Of a stretch of DNA of 64,000 nucleotides, positions 24,858 through 33,355 are shown one piece after another. Source of the stretch: an uncultured Oscillospiraceae bacterium. GTDB taxonomy: Bacteria > Bacillota > Clostridia > Oscillospirales > Oscillospiraceae. Within the stretch, counting starts at the first letter, position 1; each line of letters starts with the position of its first letter. The stretch spans positions 1 to 64,000 of the forward strand of contig CAKUDE010000008.1 of NCBI GenBank assembly GCA_934645175.1, written 5' to 3'. The notes under the pieces were generated by a model, which was not told where the DNA came from, ran no database searches, and saw only the letters and a list, made by a program, of their open reading frames with translations. The position numbers were made by a program, and so were the translations under genes.

Positions 24858-26182
24858 GACTCCACCTCCGTACCGATCAGATCGCCGTCCTGCGCACCGT
24901 CAATGTGTACGGTAACAAAGCTGCCTATCGGGACATTCCGACTGCTCGCGAACAGCACCCGGCCGTCAATATCCGGCGAATCGGCGTAGGTTCGGCCGAA
25001 GAACCGTTCCGACTCCTCGTCGTAGCCCTCGCAGAGCACCTCCATATCCTGCCCGAACCGCGAAGCGTTATACTCGTCCATTACATCGGATTGCAGCTCT
25101 CCGAGTACCTCGGCGCGGCGCTGCGCCGTCTGCTCGTCCGGATGCTCCATAGCCGCCGCGGGAGTTCCTTCCTCCGGAGAGAAAGCAAACGCGCCGGCGC
25201 GTTCGAGCTTTTGCTCGCGCAGCCATTGGCAAAGCTCGTCAAATTCCGCCTCCCCCTCTCCCGGCAGACCGGCAATCAGGCTCGTGCGCAGCACCAGTCC
25301 GGGAATCTCACGGCGGAGCTTGGCAAAGAGTGCGTCGAGCTCCTGCCGCGTGCCGCGGCGATTCATCCGCTTGAGAATGGCTTCGTTGACGTGCTGGATG
25401 GGGATATCCAGATATTTGACGATCTTCGGCTCGGAGGCAATCGTGTCGATCAGCTCCTGTGTGATTTCGTCGGGATACAGGTAATGCACGCGAATCCAGT
25501 GCAGCTTTTCGATCTTGCAAAGCTCGCGCAGCAGCTCCGCCAGACGACGTTTATGGTACAGATCCGTCCCGTAGCGGCTGGTATCCTGCGCAACGACGAT
25601 CAGCTCCTTCACCCCGTTATCGGCAAGACGGCGGGCCTCATAAAGGCATTCCTCCATCGTCCGACTACGGTAGCGGCCACGCAGAGAGGGAATGACGCAA
25701 TAGGCGCAGCGATTGTCGCAGCCTTCGGCGATCTTCAGATAGGCGTAGTGCTCCGGTGTGGTCAGCACACGGTCGACCTCATCGATAGGCGCATTGATGT
25801 CGCCAAACTCGGAAACGGCCTCGCCGTCAAGCAGGCGGCCGACCGCCTCTACGATAGAGCCGTAGCTGCCCGTGCCAAGCACGCCGTCCACCTCCGGCAG
25901 CTCCTGCCGGATCTCGTCCTGATAACGCTGCGACAGGCATCCGGTGACCAGAATCTTTCCGATGATTCCCTCACTTTTCAGTGCCGCCATTGCCAAAATA
26001 TTGTCAATGGCCTCGCTCTTGGCCGAATCAATAAAGCCGCAGGTATTGATAATCACAACATCCGCATTTTCTACGGACGGGAGAATCTCATAGCCCGCTT
26101 CCCGCAGCAGATAAAGCATCTGCTCCGCATTCACCTGATTTTTTGCACAGCCCAGCGAGATCATACCTACACGCTTTCCCAT
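24854..26182 (-). CDS. rimO: Ribosomal protein S12 methylthiotransferase
   Basis: Radical-SAM enzyme of 442 residues that adds a methylthio group to an Asp of ribosomal protein S12. The N-terminal UPF0004 domain begins VGMISLGCAKNQVNAE, a RimO hallmark that separates it from MiaB. The radical-SAM cluster motif is CDNRCAYC (about residues 155-162), and a C-terminal TRAM domain ends near IDGAQDGDLIGTEVE. The start MGKRVG was preferred to an earlier in-frame codon because it fits the family. It lies 19 bp downstream of recX and overlaps pgsA by 4 bp. Confidence 0.94.
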   Translation of the reverse strand: MGKRVGMISLGCAKNQVNAEQMLYLLREAGYEILPSVENADVVIINTCGFIDSAKSEAIDNILAMAALKSEGIIGKILVTGCLSQRYQDEIRQELPEVDGVLGTGSYGSIVEAVGRLLDGEAVSEFGDINAPIDEVDRVLTTPEHYAYLKIAEGCDNRCAYCVIPSLRGRYRSRTMEECLYEARRLADNGVKELIVVAQDTSRYGTDLYHKRRLAELLRELCKIEKLHWIRVHYLYPDEITQELIDTIASEPKIVKYLDIPIQHVNEAILKRMNRRGTRQELDALFAKLRREIPGLVLRTSLIAGLPGEGEAEFDELCQWLREQKLERAGAFAFSPEEGTPAAAMEHPDEQTAQRRAEVLGELQSDVMDEYNASRFGQDMEVLCEGYDEESERFFGRTYADSPDIDGRVLFASSRNVPIGSFVTVHIDGAQDGDLIGTEVES

Positions 26183-26201
26183 GCACAGCACCTTCTTTCG
26201 T

Positions 26202-26819
26202 TTATTCCTCCGGCATAACTCCGTAGCGCTCCAACGCACTTTTGATGTCCTGCCAGCGATGGCCGCGGCGCAGCAGCGCGTCCGTCGCGCGTCTGCACTC
26301 GGCCCGATCGGGGGCCTTGCCCCGAAACCGTTTGTTTAAAAATTCATCGATCGCGCCAGACTGCTCCGGCATCTGTGCAAGTGCTTCCTCCCAAAACTCG
26401 CGCGGAATCCGCTTGGCATAGAGAAGCTGCCGCACGCGTGCCTCGCCATAGCCCTTGGCGGCGGCGCTGCGCACAAGCTGCGCAGCAAGTGCCCGGTCGT
26501 CGAGCAGGCGCATGGAATCCAGCCATTCGGCCGCCTGCGCCGCGTGCTCGGGCGACTCGCCCTTCTGCACCAGCCGGTGCTCCAGCTCATTCTTCGACAC
26601 CGCGGCGGCGGAAAGAATCCGCACGGCACGGTTTTTCGCGGAGGCGGCGGCGTTCTGCTCGCGCAGACTGTCCATCCCGGCCTCCGGCACGTCCAATCCG
26701 GCGTAAAGCCCCAACTCTGCGATTACAGCAGGCAGCACGAGCATCGTCTCGCCGTCCTCAAAGCGCAGGCGGAGCTTACCCTGCGGGGAGCGCGTCTGCT
26801 CGATGGATTCAATCCGCAT
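26202..26819 (-). CDS. recX: RecX family regulatory protein
   Basis: Helical protein of 205 residues that modulates RecA filaments. RecX three-helix repeats are recognisable: [57 protein letters not shown] and [17 protein letters not shown]. Its start MRIESIEQ lies inside the end of recA (11-bp overlap), which implies coupled translation; the ribosome site GGCGGA is weak. The position right after recA is the classic arrangement. Confidence 0.9.
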   Translation of the reverse strand: MRIESIEQTRSPQGKLRLRFEDGETMLVLPAVIAELGLYAGLDVPEAGMDSLREQNAAASAKNRAVRILSAAAVSKNELEHRLVQKGESPEHAAQAAEWLDSMRLLDDRALAAQLVRSAAAKGYGEARVRQLLYAKRIPREFWEEALAQMPEQSGAIDEFLNKRFRGKAPDRAECRRATDALLRRGHRWQDIKSALERYGVMPEE

Positions 26820-27915
26820 CGAAATCGTCCGCCGAAACATCGACGGCCTTTGCGGCAGGCTTTGCGGCGGGCTTGCCCGCGCGGGCATTGGCCAGCTCGC
26901 TCAGATGGGCGCGTACCTTGGTCTCCAGCTCATCGGAAATCTCCGGGTGGTCGATCAGATACTGCTTGGCGTTATCGCGGCCCTGACCGATACGCTCCTC
27001 TCCGATGGAGAACCAGCTTCCGCTCTTATTGACCAGCTCCATGTCCACGGCAATATCCAGCAGCTCGCCGTATTTCGAGATACCCTCGCCGTACATGATA
27101 TCAAAGACCGCCTCACGGAACGGAGGCGCAACCTTATTCTTGATGACCTTTACGCGGGTGCGGTTACCTACGACGGTACTGCCGTCCTTGATGGCCTCGA
27201 TCTTTCGGACATCCAAACGAACGGAGGAATAGAATTTCAGCGCATTGCCGCCGGTGGTCGTCTCAGGGTTGCCGTACATTACGCCGATCTTCATACGAAG
27301 CTGGTTGATAAAGATGGCAATGCAGTTCGTTTTGGCGACGGTGCCCGCAAGCTTACGCAGTGCCTGACTCATCAGGCGGGCCTGAAGGCCGACAAAGGCG
27401 TCGCCCATCTCGCCCTCAATCTCGGCGCGGGGCGTCAGTGCGGCCACGGAGTCAACGACCACAACGTCGATGGCGCCGGAACGTACGAGCGCTTCGGTAA
27501 TATCCAGCGCCTGCTCTCCGGTATCCGGCTGGGACACAAGCATGGAGTCGATATCCACGCCGATCGCAGCGGCATAGGTGGGGTCAAGCGCGTGTTCGGC
27601 GTCCACAAAAGCGACCTCGCCGCCGCGCTTCTGCGCCTCAGCCAGAACGTGCAGCGCAAGGGTCGTTTTGCCGGAGGATTCCGGCCCGTAGATTTCAATG
27701 ATTCTGCCACGCGGCAGACCGCCGATGCCAAGCGCGGAGTCCAGCGCCAGAGAACCGGTGGGAATGGCGTCGATGTTCATTTCCGGATGGTCGCCCAGAC
27801 GCATCACGGCGCCCTTGCCATAGCTCTTTTCGATTTGCTGCAATGCGGTCGCAAGCGCCTTTTTCTTATCCTCGGCAGGCGTCGGCGCTTCATAAGCCGT
27901 TTTCTTCTGTGCCAT
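26809..27915 (-). CDS. recA: Recombinase RecA
   Basis: Homologous recombination and SOS co-protease of 368 residues. Motifs are clear: Walker [19 protein letters not shown], Walker [13 protein letters not shown], the loop region [20 protein letters not shown] and [22 protein letters not shown]. The C-terminal tail is Ala/Lys-rich and ends acidic. The start MAQKKTAYE has GAGAGGAG eight bases upstream; a TTG six bases earlier is less likely. prmC ends 2 bp upstream and recX overlaps its end. No SOS box was identified within the gene run. Confidence 0.98.
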   Translation of the reverse strand: MAQKKTAYEAPTPAEDKKKALATALQQIEKSYGKGAVMRLGDHPEMNIDAIPTGSLALDSALGIGGLPRGRIIEIYGPESSGKTTLALHVLAEAQKRGGEVAFVDAEHALDPTYAAAIGVDIDSMLVSQPDTGEQALDITEALVRSGAIDVVVVDSVAALTPRAEIEGEMGDAFVGLQARLMSQALRKLAGTVAKTNCIAIFINQLRMKIGVMYGNPETTTGGNALKFYSSVRLDVRKIEAIKDGSTVVGNRTRVKVIKNKVAPPFREAVFDIMYGEGISKYGELLDIAVDMELVNKSGSWFSIGEERIGQGRDNAKQYLIDHPEISDELETKVRAHLSELANARAGKPAAKPAAKAVDVSADDFDAD

Positions 27916-27917
27916 AC

Positions 27918-28787
27918 TCAATTCTCCTCTCTTTTCTGTGCAAGGACAGCACGAATGATCTCTGCCGAATCCCTGCGAAGCTCAACGATCTCGTAACCGC
28001 CGTCGCGCAGAATCGCACAGGCGGCATTCTCCTGCCCCATTCCAAACTCCAAACACAGCCAGCCGCCGGGGTGGAGAGCAGCGGTAAAGTTGCGCACAAT
28101 GGCGCGGTAAAAATCCAGTCCGTCGGCGCCGCCGTCGAGCGCCATGCGCGGTTCAAAATCGCGCACGGACGGGTCAAGCGTTGCCAGTTCGGCCGTGGGA
28201 ATATAAGGGGGGTTGGAAACGATCAGATCGAATTTCCCCAAGAACTCCTGCGCAGGCTGCATTGCGTCCGCCTGAAGGCACATAACGCGCGCCGAAAGCT
28301 TCTGAAGCTGGACGTTACGTTTTGCCACGCGCAGCGCCTCCGGAGAAAGATCCGCCAGGGTCACACGCGCATCCTTAACGCGGCGGGCAATGGCCAGACC
28401 GATACAGCCGGAGCCGGTACAAAGATCCAATATTCTCGGATTCTGCTCCAGGAACAGCGCCTTTTTCACGGCCAGCTCCGTCACAACATTCGTATCGTCA
28501 CGCGGAATCAGTACGTCCGGCGTAACACAAAGCGTCATATCGTAAAAATCCCACTGCCCCAGAATGTAAGGCATCGGCTCGCCGCTCAGATAGCGGCGGA
28601 CATATGCCTCGGCACGTTCGCAGACCTCCTCGGAAGCATAGAGCTCGCGATCGGAGATCAACTGCTCGGCGGACTTTCCGGAAGCGGCGCATACCAGCTC
28701 GCGGGCAATATTTGCCGCAAACTGTCCCTTCTTTGTCAAAAGGGCACGGCGGGCATCAAGATACAGCTCGGAATACTTCTTTACCAT
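27918..28787 (-). CDS. prmC: Peptide chain release factor N5-glutamine methyltransferase
   Basis: SAM-dependent methyltransferase of 289 residues that modifies the GGQ glutamine of release factors. The N-terminal helical domain contains [19 protein letters not shown], the SAM loop is [17 protein letters not shown], and the catalytic motif is VSNPPYIP (about residue 182). The start MVKKYSELY has GGAGGGC nine bases upstream and overlaps the end of the DUF1385 gene by 7 bp. The pairing of prmC with a yqhQ-like gene is common in clostridia. Confidence 0.95.
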   Translation of the reverse strand: MVKKYSELYLDARRALLTKKGQFAANIARELVCAASGKSAEQLISDRELYASEEVCERAEAYVRRYLSGEPMPYILGQWDFYDMTLCVTPDVLIPRDDTNVVTELAVKKALFLEQNPRILDLCTGSGCIGLAIARRVKDARVTLADLSPEALRVAKRNVQLQKLSARVMCLQADAMQPAQEFLGKFDLIVSNPPYIPTAELATLDPSVRDFEPRMALDGGADGLDFYRAIVRNFTAALHPGGWLCLEFGMGQENAACAILRDGGYEIVELRRDSAEIIRAVLAQKREEN

Positions 28788-29779
28788 CGGTCGCTGCCCT
28801 CCTGCTCCGGCAGCACCTCGGTCAGAGCGGCGATGCCGACCTCCATCATGCCCTCGTCCGGCTCGCGTGTGGTCAGGTATTGCAGCCACATACCGGGTCT
28901 GGACAATGCGCGGGTCAGCCAGTTATCGTAACGGCCGACAAGGCGGTTGAATTCATAGCTGATGCCAACGACCAGCGGCAGAAGCAGCAGCTTCATCGCC
29001 ACACGGATCAGCGCGTTCAGAAAGCCGTTTGACACATCCGGAAAAATCGGCCGCAGGATGGGGTTCGCCAGGGAAAAGACCAGAATCGACACGATCATAA
29101 CGACAAACAGGAAGCTCGTGCCGCAGCGCGGGTGCAGTCGCGTCTGCTTTCTGACGTTCTCTACGGTCAGGGGTAGCCCGGCCTCATAGCAGCGGATGGT
29201 CTTATGCTCCGCGCCGTGGTAGGAAAATACGCGCTTCATGTCGTTCATACGCGAAACAAGGAAAAGGTACGCAAGGAAAATGAGGATACGCACCACGCCC
29301 TCGATAAGCGTTACGGCAAACTCGTTCTGTGTGAGCCACGCGCGCACCGCCGAGCCGAGCAGCGACGGCAGCACGAAAAACAGCGCCACGGAGAACAGCA
29401 GTCCCAGGCAGACCGAAAAGGTCACAAGCGCGCCCTTCGCCTTTTCCGAGGAGAGCTTCTTTTCCAGCCACGCATCCAGGCGCGACTGCTTGACCGGCTC
29501 GGCATCATCCTCCTCGTCCGAAAACAGGTCGGCGGAGTACATCAACGCCTCCACACCCGTTTTCATGGAACGGAAAAAATTCACCACACCGCGGATCAGG
29601 GGCCAACGGGTTACGGAGTGCTTCTTCGGCAGTCTGCGCGGCTCGGTACGAATCTTCAGCTCGCCGCCGCTGCGCACAACGACGCTGGACTTGTCCGGTC
29701 CGAGCATCAGGATCCCTTCAATCAGCGCCTGACCGCCGATCATTGTTTTAAATTTCTCGCTTGTCTCTTTTTTTGCCAT
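28781..29779 (-). CDS. DUF1385 (YqhQ-like) membrane protein
   Basis: Protein of 332 residues in the DUF1385 family, related to Bacillus YqhQ and described as a possible metal-dependent enzyme. The N-terminus carries the hallmark MIGGQALIEGILMLGP, then SVTRWPLIRGVVNFFRS, and the later FSYHGAEHKTIRCYEAGLPL plus HPRCGTSFLF, whose His and Cys residues could bind metal. Four or five membrane helices lie between about residues 110 and 280. It precedes prmC, overlapping by 7 bp. Function is not established. Confidence 0.9.
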   Translation of the reverse strand: MAKKETSEKFKTMIGGQALIEGILMLGPDKSSVVVRSGGELKIRTEPRRLPKKHSVTRWPLIRGVVNFFRSMKTGVEALMYSADLFSDEEDDAEPVKQSRLDAWLEKKLSSEKAKGALVTFSVCLGLLFSVALFFVLPSLLGSAVRAWLTQNEFAVTLIEGVVRILIFLAYLFLVSRMNDMKRVFSYHGAEHKTIRCYEAGLPLTVENVRKQTRLHPRCGTSFLFVVMIVSILVFSLANPILRPIFPDVSNGFLNALIRVAMKLLLLPLVVGISYEFNRLVGRYDNWLTRALSRPGMWLQYLTTREPDEGMMEVGIAALTEVLPEQEGSDRW

Positions 29780-29791
29780 CGGAATTCCTTT

Positions 29792-31210
29792 CTATTGCTG
29801 CGCGGCGGGCAAGCGGACGGTCACAAGCGTGCCGCCGCCCTCGGCGTTTTCCAGTGTAAGCGTACCGCCGTGCATCTCCACGATCTCCTCGCACACAGCC
29901 AAACCGATGCCGCTGCCGCGCGCCTTGGAGCTTCCCTTATAGAATTTCTTCTTGACCAGCGGAAGCTCCTCCGGCGGGATGCCGGGGCCGAAGTCACGAA
30001 TGCAGAAGCAGACCCAGTCCCCCTCACGGCGGATCTGCGCGGTAATGCGTCCGCCCTCGCCGCCGTGCTTCGCGGCGTTATCGAGGATATTCAGAAACAC
30101 CTGCTTCATCCGTGCGGCATCGCACAGAAGCTCCGGGATCTCATCGTCGTTTTCCAGATAATCCAGCACGATGCCCTCCTGCTTCAGGCGGGAGCCATAC
30201 ATGAAAACGGTGTCCTCAAATTCCGCGCGCAGATCGTTCTGCGAAACATTCAGGGTAAACCTGCCGTCCTGCAAACGTGTAAAATCCAGAAGCTCTTCAA
30301 CCATCGACGTCAAGCGGCGCGATTCGCGCAGGATGATACCCAGTCCGCGCCGCGCCATATCGTTATCGACCGCACCGCCCGCGTCAAGCAGCGTCTCGCT
30401 CCAGCCGCTGATCGCGGTCAGAGGGGTGCGCAGCTCATGAGAGACGGAGGAAACAAACTCGGTCTGCATCTGCTCGGATCGGCCGATCTTGATGGACATA
30501 TCATTGATGGTATCGGCAAGCTCGCCGATCTCATCATCAAACTTGCGCTGGATCTGCACGCCGTAGCCGCCGGCGGAAATGCGCTTGGCCACATCCGTAA
30601 GCTCCTGCACGGGCACAAGGATGGAGCGAAGGTAATACCGTCCGCTGATATAGACAATGAGCAGGACGAACAGTCCTACCGCCACCACGAGCAGGCTGAA
30701 CAGAATCACCTGCCGGTCGACAAGCCGGAGGCTGGTCACATACCGCAAAACGCCGATGACTTCGCCGTTGGAGTAGATCAGCGGGCTGGACACGGCCATA
30801 ATACGCTCGCCGGTGCTGGGATTAATCCCCGTATAGGATTGGATGGTGCGGGTGGAAATGGCCGCATCGATGTCCGGCGTCTCAGCCGCACGGGTTGCCA
30901 GTTGAACGTAAGAAGAGGCAACAATACGCTTTCCCGTGTTGACAAACTGAAGCTCCATCATTTCCTTCGACTCGAAGCTCTGCGCAAATTTCACACAGGA
31001 CTGATAGAATTCCAGGTAGCTCTGTCCGACATAGTTTTCAAAAAAGCTGGTACTCGCGCGTGCCTTGGACTCCATCCCCGCGCGCATATTGGAGTAGTAA
31101 TAATCGGAAACGGTAATGGAAAGTGCCACAACGCACAGCAGCACGAGCGCCAGTACAATGCTCAGCGTATTGCGCAGCCAGCGCCACTGAAGGCCCTTTT
31201 TTCGCTTCAT
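29792..31210 (-). CDS. Membrane sensor histidine kinase
   Basis: Two-component kinase of 472 residues. TM1 spans about 16-36, an extracellular sensory region of about 130 residues follows (FENYVGQSYLEFYQ to NGEVIGVLRYVTS, a single Cache-like shape), and TM2 spans about 168-188. Next come HAMP (about 190-245), HisKA with phospho-acceptor His258 in SVSHELRTPL, and HATPase_c with ILDNAAKHG, DFGPGIPPEEL and GSGIGLAVCEEIVEMHGG. It is 18 bp downstream of its response regulator and third in a lipoprotein-regulator-kinase cassette. The stimulus is unknown. Confidence 0.93.
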   Translation of the reverse strand: MKRKKGLQWRWLRNTLSIVLALVLLCVVALSITVSDYYYSNMRAGMESKARASTSFFENYVGQSYLEFYQSCVKFAQSFESKEMMELQFVNTGKRIVASSYVQLATRAAETPDIDAAISTRTIQSYTGINPSTGERIMAVSSPLIYSNGEVIGVLRYVTSLRLVDRQVILFSLLVVAVGLFVLLIVYISGRYYLRSILVPVQELTDVAKRISAGGYGVQIQRKFDDEIGELADTINDMSIKIGRSEQMQTEFVSSVSHELRTPLTAISGWSETLLDAGGAVDNDMARRGLGIILRESRRLTSMVEELLDFTRLQDGRFTLNVSQNDLRAEFEDTVFMYGSRLKQEGIVLDYLENDDEIPELLCDAARMKQVFLNILDNAAKHGGEGGRITAQIRREGDWVCFCIRDFGPGIPPEELPLVKKKFYKGSSKARGSGIGLAVCEEIVEMHGGTLTLENAEGGGTLVTVRLPAAQQ

Positions 31211-31228
31211 GCACTTGCCTCCCGGCTC

Positions 31229-31915
31229 TTACAGCCCCCACTTATAGCCAAAGCCCCAAACCGTCGTGATGTAGGTCGGGTTGGCGGTATTGTCCTCAAT
31301 CTTAATGCGCAGACGGCGAATGTTGACATCCACTATCTTCAGTTCGCCATCGTAGTCCTTTCCCCAAACGGCGTTGAGAATGTCTTCCCGCGACAGAGCC
31401 CGCTCCGGATTCTGCATAAAAAGCTGTATAATCGCATACTCGACCTGCGTGAGTTTGATACGGCGGCCGTCTTTCTCCAGCGTACGGTTGCGAACGTTGA
31501 GCGTAAACGGCGGGCTGCTGATAATCCCCGGATCAATCTCCGCATTGTCCGCAACACGGCGGTACAGCGCATCAATACGCGCGGTCAGCTCCGCCGGTGA
31601 AAAGGGCTTGGTCACATAGTCGTCCGCACCGGTCATCAGACCTGTGATCTTGTCCATCTCCTGCGTGCGTGCGGTAAGCATAATGATCCCGATGGTCTTG
31701 TTGGTCGCGCGGATGGTGCGGCAGACCTCAAAGCCGTCGGTATCCGGCAGCATAATATCCAAAATGGCCACGCCGATGTCCGGATTGTCGTGCAAACGCT
31801 CCAACGCCTCGGCGCCGGTACCGGCCTCAATCGCCTCATAGCCTGCACGCTTCAGGTTGATGACCACAAAGCTGCGGATGTTGACCTCGTCCTCCAGAAT
31901 CAGAACCTTCTTCAT
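31229..31915 (-). CDS. OmpR/PhoB-family response regulator
   Basis: Response regulator of 228 residues. The receiver domain (1-120) has the acidic pocket in ILEDE, phospho-acceptor Asp53 in AILDIMLPD, and the conserved Lys in VTKPFSP. The C-terminal winged helix (about 130-225) reads LTQVEYAIIQLFMQNPERAL and VDVNIRRLRIKIE. It sits between a lipoprotein gene (13 bp upstream) and the histidine kinase gene (18 bp downstream). Its targets are unknown. Confidence 0.95.
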   Translation of the reverse strand: MKKVLILEDEVNIRSFVVINLKRAGYEAIEAGTGAEALERLHDNPDIGVAILDIMLPDTDGFEVCRTIRATNKTIGIIMLTARTQEMDKITGLMTGADDYVTKPFSPAELTARIDALYRRVADNAEIDPGIISSPPFTLNVRNRTLEKDGRRIKLTQVEYAIIQLFMQNPERALSREDILNAVWGKDYDGELKIVDVNIRRLRIKIEDNTANPTYITTVWGFGYKWGL

Positions 31916-31928
31916 GCAAATTCCTCCC

Positions 31929-33263
31929 TTAATGCGTTTCTCCCGTCCGCCATGAGGTGCGGATCAAGTGAAACATGGTGCGAACCGTATCCAAACTGAC
32001 AGCCTGCGCCGCCGCACCGCTTTCCAGCCGGCAGACATAGACAATCTCACCCTTCTGCTCAAGAACGGTCCAGCCCTCGGCCACGGCGACCTGCGCCGCA
32101 TTTTCCGAACTGACAGCTGCAACGGAGAACATTTCCTGCGTGCCGAAATCGGCAGACCAGACGAAGCGGAAGCCCATGGCGTTTCCGACCAGACCGTCCC
32201 GTTTGACCGACAGATGCTCCTGCCACCCCTCCGGCAGTGCCAGATACCAACCGCCGGAGTAATTATGGTAAGTATACTGCTTGACTTCCTCCCGCCCGTT
32301 GACGGTCAGGTTGTACCAGCAGATCACGGACTGATCCTTTGAGGTTTCCTCATTTTCAAGACTCTGCATCGGAACGAGCCTCGGCAGCTCGATCAGGCCG
32401 TCGGAATCAATGTCCTCGCTGTATACATAATACTCCCGTACGGTCTGGACACTCGTATCCGTCCCGGAGGACTGCGTAAGATTGCGAAAGGTTCGGTCGC
32501 GATAAATAAAAATATCCGTGATAATACTCGTTTCTGCGTAAGTGGATGCCACAAACAGCGCGGGGACGTTGCGCGACAGCTTTCCTGTCAGGATTCGCTT
32601 GATATTGGCGGCGGGCGCGGACAATGCCGTCTCCCGCTCGCGCACAAGCTGTCCCGACGACCAGTGGTAAAACTCCGCGGTTGCATTCTGCGTTGCACCG
32701 TTGTCACGCAGCAAAATCATATCCTGCAAGCCGTCCGCATCCAGATCCGTCGTAATCAGCTCGGAATAGGAGCCGCTGGCAAGCTCGACCAGTGCGCCGT
32801 CGCGCAAAGCATAGACATTGACAAGCTGCATAAGCTGATCGCTCAGCCGGCGTCCGACAACAATCTCGCTGCCGTCCAGTCCGTCAAGCTGCGCATACTG
32901 CACGCGGTCAAAGGCAGCGCCCGCGCCGTCGAGGCGGGCGACAAGCTGATACTGCCCGTCGATCTTATCAAAAATACACAGTGACAACGGCGTATCGGTC
33001 CGGGTCGTCCGGAAGAAAACGACTGCCTCATCGACCAGGTCGCCGTCAAGATCAACAAGCTGCACCGCCTGCTGGTTTTCGCCCGCAGAGGGCGGACTGT
33101 AAACCGCGCCGTCCGGCATAGCCGCACGGACGACCTTCTGCAGCGCCTGAATGTCGGCAGGCATCTGCGGCACATCGTACAGGTTCTCCACCGGTTCGAG
33201 CAGGCAGCCCGTCAGGACCGGCAGCAGCAGTGCGAGGCAAAGGAGCAGACACAGCTTTTTCAT
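31929..33263 (-). CDS. Lipoprotein with repeat-type (FG-GAP-like) domain
   Basis: Surface lipoprotein of 444 residues. The signal peptide ends in a VLTGC lipobox (about residue 20). The mature part contains repeated Asp-rich turns, LVDLDGDLVDEAVVF, TTDLDADGLQDMILL and SEDIDSDGLIELPRL, which look like calcium-binding FG-GAP/VCBS blades of a beta-propeller. It is the first gene of an operon with a response regulator and histidine kinase, so it may act as an extracytoplasmic accessory sensor for that kinase; this is inferred from position. An extended -10 promoter lies upstream. Confidence 0.82.
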   Translation of the reverse strand: MKKLCLLLCLALLLPVLTGCLLEPVENLYDVPQMPADIQALQKVVRAAMPDGAVYSPPSAGENQQAVQLVDLDGDLVDEAVVFFRTTRTDTPLSLCIFDKIDGQYQLVARLDGAGAAFDRVQYAQLDGLDGSEIVVGRRLSDQLMQLVNVYALRDGALVELASGSYSELITTDLDADGLQDMILLRDNGATQNATAEFYHWSSGQLVRERETALSAPAANIKRILTGKLSRNVPALFVASTYAETSIITDIFIYRDRTFRNLTQSSGTDTSVQTVREYYVYSEDIDSDGLIELPRLVPMQSLENEETSKDQSVICWYNLTVNGREEVKQYTYHNYSGGWYLALPEGWQEHLSVKRDGLVGNAMGFRFVWSADFGTQEMFSVAAVSSENAAQVAVAEGWTVLEQKGEIVYVCRLESGAAAQAVSLDTVRTMFHLIRTSWRTGETH

Positions 33264-33303
33264 TTGAATCGCACCTCTTTCTCATAAACTCGATCAGCGT
33301 ATA

Positions 33304-33332
33304 TTATAGCATATACCCGTTCAAAAGTGTAG
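33304..33332 (-). promoter_or_regulatory. Promoter of the lipoprotein-regulator-kinase operon
   Basis: On the minus strand a TGC-extended TATAAT (33304-33309) lies 17 bases from a weak TACACT -35 (33327-33332). Confidence 0.6.
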
Positions 33333-33355
33333 TGCCGTGTTAAAAAAACGTGAAA

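Noticed and set aside
29204..31600. Very long open frame (about 800 codons) on the plus strand, antisense to the kinase and regulator genes
   Set aside because: It is a shadow of GC-rich coding DNA: the translation is rich in His, Arg and Gln with no domain, and the opposite strand holds clear kinase and regulator motifs.
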